Below are positions 55,443 through 64,000 of a stretch of DNA of 64,000 bases, one piece after another; the first letter of the stretch is position 1, and each line of letters starts with the position of its first letter. The notes under the pieces were generated by a model. That model was not told the DNA's origin and searched no databases. It saw only the letters and a list, made by a program, of their open reading frames with translations. This stretch comes from Enoplosus armatus (Eukaryota; Chordata; Actinopteri; Centrarchiformes; Enoplosidae), in NCBI RefSeq assembly GCF_043641665.1, contig NC_092198.1, positions 16,397,001 through 16,461,000 of the forward strand, in the 5' to 3' direction. Both the position numbers and the translations under genes were made by a program.

Positions 55443-58386
55443 ATGCAGACAGGACTCAAGCTGATGGACGGCACAGGCAGCACGGCCTGCATCCTCTCCC
55501 ACAGAGGCAGAGCAAAGCAGGGCCAGCCATCACCAAAATCTTGGGCCTCCTCTGGAGCTTTTGGCCCCATGTTTAATGGCAATCAGGTCTGGCTGGAGGA
55601 GCTGATAGACCCCTCATTTAACCAGTCCTCCCCCAGCCAGCCGTCCAGCCCCAGTGCCCCCAGCAGCCCAGGAGGCAGCAGGAGGAGCAGTGAGGGCACC
55701 GGCAGCTTGAACAGCTGGAGCTCAGGGGTAACCTGCCTCCTGCACAGCTCTATCAAGAAGCAAAGCCAGGAAGCATTTCAGACTCGACTGAGAGAGGAGA
55801 GAAGGTGGGGGAAGCTTGCAGGATGTCCTTCCAGTAGGCCTGATGGCAGCGCTCATCCACAGGCGGAGCAGGGAGGAGGCAGACACAACAAACTCCACGC
55901 ATGGCCAGAGAGGGGTGGGCTGTGTCAGGGGAGGGGCTCCGCACGCACCCACGGCAGCACTAAAAGCGTAAAACTACAGCGGCTGCTGGAGGAAAAGGTT
56001 GAAGCCAAAGTGAAGTTTTCACAGTTCTTGGATGAGGTGACATCCAACGTGCTTGACCCAAACAGCCTACAGGCGTTTGGGAAACCAGTCACTCCCTCCA
56101 GCTTCACCGCTACAACCCCGGCTCAGGCTGAAGACTCGATTCAAGAGGCGACACAGCGGAGCCCCAGGCTGCCCTGCTCAATGGCCCAACAGCAGGGCTC
56201 TTTACTCGAGCAGAAGAAGACCCAAGAAGAGCAGACTCCCTTTGACCTGGCACAGAAAACCTATCTGGAGACAGACATTGACACTGTTAGGAGGGCTGAC
56301 GAGCCACAGGACCTGGAGATAAAAGTAGAGACACCGCCACAGCTGGAGATAGACGAGAAAACCGTAATTCCGCCTCCTCCACAGTTCTGTCAAGGGTTTG
56401 AGATGAAGAGTCCCTTTCCGGAGTTTCATTGCGACTTCCCCAGATACCCCTACAGATCTGCCTCTCTGCCCAGGGGCATCAACATGGTGAGTGATGAAAG
56501 TCATCCCAGTCTTTAATCAAAGCCAGGCCTTGGAACATATGTTATGATTGGAGCGGAAATTGTTTCTCACTGAGTGTGAAGTGATGTCTGAATGAATTAA
56601 GTCTTTGGATGATTTGAGTGAGCTGGTTTTCATTTTTCTGCTCTATTATTCAGAGTAAGAGGTACAGGAAGAGATGGGAAAGTTCTTTGTCTAATGCAGT
56701 ATGTCGGGTTTTGTTTTAATCAAGATTTTAACAACAGCATACAGGAAATGATCCATGCAGCAGTAACATAAATAAATCAAAAAATATTATGAATTAAGAC
56801 GTAGTAAAAAAATATGAACGAAAACTCATGTATACGCATACACATTCATGCCCCTATCCTCACATATACTTACATACACACACTCACATATATATACACA
56901 CTGAAAGAAAAGCAGAAAAAAAGAGGAGGCCAAAAGTTGCCAGTGTTAGCCTAAAGATATTCTTACATTATCGCATTTTTAAACCTGCATTAGCTAATTC
57001 TTTCCCACTCGGGGGCTAAAAGCATTGACATATCTTTTTGAAGTTAATATGGCAAACTTGTTAACTAACAGTTGCCTTTACAGTGCACATCCATCAGACA
57101 CAGAGCAACATTATCATTCATTTAGAGTTGCATTTGTGCCCACCTCCAACACCTAACCCTGTTTCTGGTCTCTACCAACTCCTGAGGTAAATATCTGGCT
57201 CTTTATCTACTAAATGCTCCACTTTGTTCACCAGCTGGTTGCTAACTGTGTCTGTCTGCTGTTTGGTTCTGAGCCGGTAGCTAGCCAACCAGCATTAAGC
57301 AGCTAAACAGAGACTGAAGACCAAAACAGAGTTTAAAGGAGAGTGAATATTGGACTTACATTTGTCAGGTAGCTGGAAAACAAAATGAATGCTGATGTGT
57401 ACACAGGCAACTGTTTACTAAGTTCTACATATCAACTTAAATGGCCCAAAAGATCCGTTTCTAAGGGGTGAAAAGTTTGCAGTATAAAATAATAACACAG
57501 AAGTATTCTAATCTAATTGAGTAAAATTTAAACTTTGTGTGTAAGTTATTCCTCTGATCTACACGGACAAGTTACCACTTAGCTGATCCACAAGTTCAGA
57601 TGGACGATGGTGATGATGATGATGATGATGTGTGATGTTGAGTGTACACAGGAGCAGTGCTTCATGCTGACCAGTGAACGGGTTTTTATGGGTGTCCTCA
57701 TTAGCATTCTACCCATCAGCGGTTCCTCCACACAATCTGAACTGAACAATGCAGTCATTTGCTGACTCAGCCCACTCACCAGCATTTATTGTGCGACATC
57801 CATCATTTACTCAGCTTGAGACATAACCTTGCTAAAATGGCTGTTGATGCAGGGAACCTGTTTGAACAACAGTTTCATGAATAGCAACCAGTGGTTTCCC
57901 CAGACGTACGGCAGCAGCGTGCATGTCACAGGAAGACGGTGCCTGAAGGCTCAATTAGCTTACTGCATCAAAAGTGAGACATTCATCTCACAGGTAGATG
58001 ATAATCCATCTGGCTATCCTCCTTTTATTTCAAGATGTATTATTTCACTTACTAAAAAGCATGAAATCATATTATTTAGCTCAAACATCGCTGTGTTTTG
58101 CATTCCCTGGACAGTGTGAAGCATCTCTGAACAAGTGATTGCACTGTTCACGAAGACTTCTAATTTGCAGTCTGTCAGTGTTTCTCTCCGAACCCAAAAC
58201 ATACTTGACAGATCTCCGAAAGCGGCACCGCTGTCATTTAATAATAAAGGAGAAGATCACATTGCCTTAATTTATTGTCTGATTAAAATTCAGCCTTTGC
58301 CGTCACCTTAGCAACTGCTTGAAAAAAGGTGGGTGGTGTGGGGGCTGAGAGGCAGGCATGTGAGCCGGTTGGTGTTCATCTCAGTG

Positions 58387-58449
<63 letters not shown>

Positions 58450-59024
58450 GCTGCAAAGTTTCATCTCCTCACACGAGTCCTTGTACTTGTGCGAGCGCAG
58501 TAATGAAACATTCTTCACAGGCACACGGCCTTCTGCTGTGCACTTGCCGAGGATGCAAACTCAAGAATCCCCCCCCGGCTTAAAAGCATGTTTTTGTTGG
58601 TAATCTGACTCGGTTACGTTTCCCGCTGACCCTGGAGAACCATCTCAAACCATCCCTTCGCAACAGTTGCTTCCTTCATTAACGAACACAAGTGAACGCG
58701 CGTGAATCCCTCCCCTAACTAATGATGCTTACACGTACTTTCCAGCTTACACCAAATCATGACACATGATACCACAGCAGCCACACTTGATCAGGCATGC
58801 ACCCTAAAACTGAATGAGGATAAGAAGATGGGGGGGGGGGGGGTATTCTCATTCTCTAGATGATGCATAATTCATCGCCCTCAGAAAAAGGGCCAGCAGC
58901 AGACGCGTATAAAACGTATTAACAGCCTGGGACTTGAGATGTAAGATTCAACAGATTGAACCACCTGTTCCCCATCACCTCCCTCCTTCTCTCCCCCCTT
59001 TCTCTATCTCTTTCTACATCCTCC

Positions 59025-59077
<53 letters not shown>

Positions 59078-59602
59078 TTGCTCCCTCTCTCTCCGATTCA
59101 GCACCTCGACAAGGATATTGAGTTGCTGCCAGTATCCCTCATGGGGGGGCCTTGCCATGTATCTGCAGTCTGGCTGCAATGGAGGTTTCCGCTCTCTCCT
59201 CCACACTCCCTCCCTTCCTTCCTTCCCCTCTTTCCCTCTCCTTCCCACTCCTCCTCTCACACTCTTGGTATGATATGATTGTTCTCCTCTCACCTCGAGT
59301 AAGCGCAGATGTAGACAGCCAGGTGCGGTCTAATGAGCGTTGCATGGGGCGGAGGGAGAGGAGTGAATGAGGGAGCAGGGGAGCGCGAGAGAGGGGAGAC
59401 GAAACATAAACAAAAACAGAGGGAAACGGATAACGTGCCTGCTGAATATGTATGTTCTCTGTTTCTTTTTTGGATGAGCGTGTTTGCTGCAGCGATGCTC
59501 GACTTGGCAGCTCCTGGGCCAGTTTGATGAGTCCCCTCCACTAACATGCTGTCATTTCCTTTAGGTGCCTGATGAAGAGATGAACGACATAGACACTATC
59601 AG
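55443..59602 (+). CDS. Unidentified Ser/Pro-rich protein gene, 5' part (continues beyond the exons seen)
   Basis: I do not recognise this gene. The first visible exon, 55443-56486 (348 codons), ends in phase 0 at a GTGAGT donor. A 38-base exon at 59565-59602 ('tttag' acceptor, GTAAGC donor) continues the frame as VPDEEMNDIDTIR. Residues 1-110 are low complexity with Ser/Pro/Gly runs. A likely helical segment follows at about 175-205 (QRLLEEKVEAKVKFSQFLDE). An acidic, Pro/Gln-rich part comes next, then a Phe/Tyr/Pro-rich end (FPEFHCDFPRYPYRSASLP). There is no membrane segment, signal peptide or known catalytic motif. The start is uncertain: an in-frame stop lies 18 bases upstream of the ATG, so either this is the true start or an upstream exon splices in. 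The alternating conserved-looking segments and the in-phase second exon argue for a real gene. The remaining exons must lie farther right. Confidence 0.65.
57120..57420. repeat. Dispersed teleost repeat, family D
   Basis: 'aaatgctccactttgttcac', 'cagctggttgctaactgtgt', 'ctgctgtttggttctgagc' and 'acttacatttgtcaggtagc' identify a copy related to 17820-18240. Confidence 0.55.
58390..58448. repeat. (TG)n microsatellite
   Basis: About 29 TG units, the longest dinucleotide run in the window. The Cys/Val ORFs through it are artefacts. Confidence 0.95.
59030..59073. repeat. (CT)n microsatellite
   Basis: About 22 CT units in a pyrimidine-rich neighbourhood. Such mirror-symmetric tracts can form triplex DNA. 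Confidence 0.9.
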
Positions 59603-59614
59603 GTAAGCTTCTCC

Positions 59615-59653
<39 letters not shown>

Positions 59654-60117
59654 TCTCTCTCTCTTTGCACATATCTTTCAGTGCTCCATCATCACGCCCC
59701 CGCGTTCTCCCTGTCTTCTTCCTTTAAGCTCCTTCCCTCCCACTCTTCCTCTCCGTCTTTCCACTCTTGCACAGTCTCTCTCCCTCACTCCCTCTGTCTT
59801 CCCTCCCGGCTCAGCTGCTGCTGCTGCTGTTGCTGTTGGAGTGGCGTGGTGGTTGTTGGAGGCGGCAGCGGTGGCAGTGGCAGTGGTGCTGGGGTGGTGT
59901 GCATGTGGTGGGGTTTCTCTGAGCTTTAAGGGAGAGCTGGGTAAGCCAATCCAGATAGCATATAGAGGGGGGTTTCTCCATTCTCCTGGCGAGGCTCAGG
60001 CAGCAGGATTTTATCTCTCCCGTCTCCAGGATGAAGCTCTGCGTGAGCGGAAGGTACTGCTTCACCGTTTGCATCTTTGATTTGGATTACAAGGCTGGCT
60101 TGGTTGTGTCAGCGTGA

Positions 60118-60118
<1 letters not shown>

Positions 60119-60155
<37 letters not shown>
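60119..60155. repeat. (TG)n microsatellite
   Basis: About 18 TG units in a row. Confidence 0.9.
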
Positions 60156-60160
<5 letters not shown>

Positions 60161-62082
60161 CTTGTCCGTATGTGATGTGACTGCACTCGCTCTGTCAGTT
60201 CGTGCTCTCTTTGTATTGATGCAGTGCTGTTAGGAATGATCTGCTTTTCTGATAGTTTGTCAAAGATGAAAGGGTGTTTTTTTTCTTTTTTTGCAGAATA
60301 AGGCTGATAGTTATATGCAGGGAATCTCTTGGCCAGAAAATTCACTGCAGCATATGTGGCATTACTGTAAAAGCTTTTTCTCCAAGGGATCAATCAAGAG
60401 GGTTTTTCTAATTAGTCTTGAATGTGGAAAGGTTGTAGAAATGTCTATTACTCTTACATATCTGCTTCTGCATGATTTCAGACAGTCACCTGTCGGAATG
60501 CACCTATAACACTGATTAATTACTCTGCATGATAGCGCTGCTTTTCCAATATGAGCCAACTGAGCAATAGTGTCTCAAATTAATGATTTCTATGTATTTA
60601 AATAAGCCTGACAGTCTCAAATGTTCACACAAAGCCTGGGTGATAACTGAACTGATGCCTTCACATGCCTGCCATGAACAGATTTTGATGAGCTCATTAC
60701 AAAATTACAAGTGCTCACCCACTTTTCTGATTAAAGTTGCATTACACGGGAATTAAAGCAGCAAAGCAAACATGACGAGATGCAGGAAAGGATCTGCTTC
60801 TTCTTCTTTTTTTTCTCCCTCCTCTTCCCTCTCTCTCCTTTTTTACCTCACTGTCCTACGGTAGACACGTTGTAATTGATACTATTAGTAATGAACCGTT
60901 ATTAATCCGGCACAGATGGAAATAGATCCCAAGCTTTCCCTTTTGTGTTCGATTACCGATGGTATTATTACGATTTCAGACAGATTACAGTTTAAAAGCC
61001 GTTTAACCAGCCGATGAGGGGTAATTAATCTGGCGGGGTGTTTCTCCAATATGAGACATCAATTGTCCTCACCTCTGTGTCACAGCTTTAATTGAATTAT
61101 AGCAGCTCTGCCGAGATAAGAGGGTGGGTTCCTGTGCCTTTTCTCCCAGCTCTTTGCTGAATAGGAAACAAGGTCACCTGTGGCCTCTGAAGAAGCTGTG
61201 ACGAGGTCAAACATGAAGCTGGATCTACCTGAGAGTCCAACCCTACCTTTACATCCCACCCACCAACACCTCCACCCCCACACCTCATCTCCAAGACGGC
61301 CTCCAGTCTAAGTGATGAAATGTCCTGAAATCTATTTCCCTCTCTTGCTCTCTCTCTCTCTCTCTCTCTTTCTCTTTCGCATTTTCTGTCCCTCTCTTGG
61401 CCGGGCCTCTGTGTCGGGGCCCTGTGGTAGAGATAGAGATGTAAATTTTACATGGAGGCACGTCAGAGTTTCAGAGCAGAGGACATTTTAAATTTGTAAG
61501 AGTTTTTAAAGTGTTGTCGGAATATTCCAGCAAATGTCAAACATCGATCTTCTGCTGAAAACAATTTGAAGTGTTTTATTTTAAAAATTAGATTGACACC
61601 ACTTGAAAAAAAAAAAGTGACAGCTGCTCTTCCAGGACGATTGACAGCCCAAAATTGAATGCTGCTTTCTGAAAGAGCGATGATGAAATGGCGTCCTTGG
61701 ATGGCAAGAAAACAAAAGTTTGACATAGTTTTAGGGTTTTCCGTCAGTAGATGTTCATTTAGAATAATTTATAATCAGTATTCGTCATTTGAACTACCAT
61801 CATTATACAGAAAGAAAAGGCAAATAAAAGTGTTAATTAAATATCAGCAACGATGAAGCACAGGATCAAAAGGTGCTTTACACTTTTGCAATATGCCAAT
61901 AAATATTTACAAAAGTTAAAATGATTGAACATAACCCTCCCTGATATAAGATTTGGAAGAATTAGACAAAATTCAAGATCAATTTAGTAGCTGTTCTGGA
62001 GCTTTTGATTATATCACATGATCTTCATCAGAAGATGAAGTTTGCCCATTAGTCATGGAAATATAGATTTACATTTTTTTCC

Positions 62083-62365
62083 ATTAAAGGAATACTTTGA
62101 CATTTTGGGAACTTTGCTTTACTAAGAGTTGGAGGAGACGAGCAATACCATACTCTCATGTCTGTCCATTGATTATGAAGCTACAGCGAGGAGGTGGTTA
62201 GCTCAGCTTAGCATAAAGAATGGAAACTGGGGGAAACAGTCTAAGCTAAGCTAACCAGCTTTATATTTAACAGACAGATATAAGAGTGGCATCAATATTA
62301 TCTATCTAACTCTCAGCAAGAAAGCGAATAAGTATATTTCTCAAAATGTCAAACTCTTCCTTTAA
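62083..62365 (+). mobile_element. Foldback non-autonomous element, family A (internally deleted)
   Basis: Both termini are present: 'ttaaaggaatactttgacat' on the left and its near-complement 'atgtcaaactcttcctttaa' on the right. 'gttagctcagcttagcataa' and 'ctaagctaagctaaccag' lie inside. The middle section found in the 24616 copy is missing. Confidence 0.75.
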
Positions 62366-63212
62366 TTTTGACTTAACAGCATTTCATGAAGTCTTTTCTT
62401 TACCTGTTCAGGTGTTGGTCACTGTGCATGCTAGCTATGTTGCTATTTTGTTTGAAATGATCAATACAATTTATGTTAATATCAGAAATAATTAACGCTT
62501 GAGCCATTGTATCATCCAAGATGAATTAGGTGTCCATTGAATCACTTTTATTATACATGAAGTGGTGATACAGAAGAGCAATAGCAGACATTTATATGTA
62601 TGAAAGTGGTGTGGGAGAGAGGCTGGTCTGAAGAGACTGGAGGTTAGTTTTGATCTGTTTAAGTGGACAGTGTTGGTATAATAGACTAATGCTCTCCTAT
62701 ATCCTCTGTGGTCTGAACAGTCGGCCTCTCTCTCCCACTTCGTGTCTAGGTCTCTCTCTCTGGTGAAGCACTGACAGCTCCTCTGGGGGTCATTAAGTGT
62801 ATCTTATCATCTCAACCCCATTATTCCTCCTCCCCTTTGCCCTCTTCAACACCAGCGGTCAGATCGCACAGGTCAGATTTATTCCTCATGAAGATGAAGC
62901 AGTCGGCCATGTAAATGGCTGAATGGCCTCACGGTGTGTAACAGCTGCCATAACTATTTTTTTTGGCTTGAATTGAACATTTACATAGTAATCTACAGTA
63001 TGTCAGTCAGTTCCTTCCTGAAATAAGAGTGCATGACACAAATTTAATGAAATTTAAAGTGAGACTTGAAACTTTTTCTGAACAGCAGCCACTACGACTA
63101 CAAGTGACAGTAATGGAATAAAGCTAAACTACGGTTTTGCTTAACTATTGTTTAGCATTTAACTAAACTAATGCGAAATTAATGTGACTATATAGGCCAC
63201 AGTGGATTTAAG

Positions 63213-63670
63213 TTAAAGGATAGTTCAGCGTCTTGGAAAATACACTTTTTTGCTGAGAGTTAGATCGACACTCTTTCGTATCTGTCTGTTATACATAAAG
63301 CTACTGCCAATAGATGCTTAACTTAGCATAGAACTTGGAAACGGGGAAACAAAATCAGACATCAACACCTCTAAAGCTCATGTAGTATCTCGTTTATCTG
63401 TACAAAAACTGTGGAGACATATGTTACACATACCATACACAGAACACTTTTACACTTACACAGGTTAAACCAACAAGATATAACAGGTTAATTAGTGAGA
63501 TTTAGAGGCGCTGGTAGGGGGATTTCATTACCTTTACACAGAGACATGCTAGCTGCTTCCTGTCTTTGTGCTAAGCTAAGCTAACAAGCGGCTGGCTGCA
63601 GCCTTGTATTAACTGGACAGCTAACAAAGCAAATAAACAGATTTCCCAAAATGTCCAACTATTGTTTTAA
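63213..63670 (+). mobile_element. Foldback non-autonomous element, family A
   Basis: Left end 'gttaaaggatagttcagcg' and right end 'ttcccaaaatgtccaact' are both present, with the 'aacacctctaaagctcatg' and 'gtgctaagctaagctaacaa' blocks between. Confidence 0.7.
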
Positions 63671-64000
63671 ACCATTTAAATGTAAAATTACAGTGACCTT
63701 CACTAATGAGGCGTATCAAACTGTGAGGGAGATTTCAAGGAAATTAAACAGATAAATCAATGTTTTCTTTCTGATTTCCATTGCTTTGTTTGCCTGTGAT
63801 GATCCCAAACTGGAGGTCACAGATTACACACTACACTTTTTTATATGCCACTACATTAATGGCACTATGCTGGAAAGCTGTTAGTGCTATATTGCTTTCT
63901 GTATTTTCTCAGTATACTCTCTTTTTTTTTGTAAAAGCTCCATTCATGCGTCCTTGAGTTGAGGCTTTTTAGGCTGCCTCTTGAGAGTCATAGATGGACC

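Larger units (their letters stand above)
56487..59564 (+). other. Intron of the unidentified gene
   Basis: It contains a family D repeat (about 57120-57420), an (ATG)n run (57608-57631), a long (TG)n (58390-58448), a 12-base G run (58831) and a long (CT)n (59030-59073). An RFX-like GTCACCTTAGCAAC lies at 58302-58315. Confidence 0.65.
59603..64000 (+). other. Probable intron of the unidentified gene, running off the right edge
   Basis: No convincing further exon was found. It holds CT and TG microsatellites (59620-59655, 60119-60155), a repeat-free AT-rich block with homeodomain-type sites (60860-61050) and two foldback elements (62083-62365, 63213-63670). Confidence 0.55.

Noticed and set aside
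58329..58603. Cys/Val-rich ORFs across 58.4 kb
   Set aside because: They are translations of the (TG)n microsatellite.
58919..59293. Arg/Glu- or Ser/Leu-rich ORFs near 59.1 kb
   Set aside because: They are translations of the (CT)n tract on either strand.
60031..60054. Possible 24-base microexon (acceptor 'cgtctccag', donor GTACTG) after the 59565 exon
   Set aside because: The splice signals look fair, but nothing in the encoded residues supports it in the required phase.
60297..60406. Possible exon after a strong poly-T/GCAG acceptor
   Set aside because: In the required phase it reads about 37 codons to a stop with no convincing donor and no recognisable protein sequence.
62855..62870. 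Possible 16-base microexon before GTCAGA
   Set aside because: Too short and unsupported; it occurs in ordinary pyrimidine-rich sequence.

Overview
The window looks like chromosomal DNA of a spiny-rayed (percomorph) teleost fish. The genes are vertebrate, with GT-AG introns of 0.1-4 kb. The non-coding DNA carries CA/TG microsatellites and several dispersed repeat families typical of these fish, including the foldback family with the 'gcttagcttagcataaag' core. No tRNA, rRNA, CRISPR or prokaryotic feature was seen.

Layout: (1) 1-14.4 kb holds no recognisable protein gene; it is upstream or 5' intron of extl3, with repeats and a hAT transposon relic. (2) 14.4-24.5 kb is extl3 on the + strand: a 5' leader with at least five short upstream ORFs, then five coding exons giving a 916-residue exostosin-like 3 protein and a multi-kilobase 3' UTR. 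(3) 25.6-40.8 kb is a synaptotagmin-14/16 family gene on the - strand. Eight coding exons give a 513-residue membrane-anchored form. A second, much longer 5' coding exon at 31231-32182 splices in the same phase to the same downstream exon and would give a 761-residue form without the membrane segment. (4) 42.5-48.5 kb is a cytosolic 5'-nucleotidase I gene (NT5C1A/B family) on the + strand, six exons, 360 residues. (5) 48.5-55.4 kb is non-coding. (6) From 55.4 kb to beyond the right edge lies a + strand gene I could not identify, with one large 5' exon and one 38-base exon in phase.

extl3 and the synaptotagmin gene are tail to tail; the synaptotagmin and nucleotidase genes are head to head with 1.7 kb between start codons. 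The proteins share no obvious pathway: heparan sulfate chain initiation in the Golgi/ER, a probably calcium-independent C2-domain trafficking protein, and cytosolic AMP hydrolysis to adenosine.

The most interesting observations are the alternative charged N-terminal exon of the synaptotagmin gene, the uORF cluster in front of extl3, the unrecognised gene at the right end, a near-ideal RFX X-box, and a homeodomain-site-rich candidate enhancer. Exon borders were set by hand from splice consensus, phase and remembered family sequence; no alignment was run.
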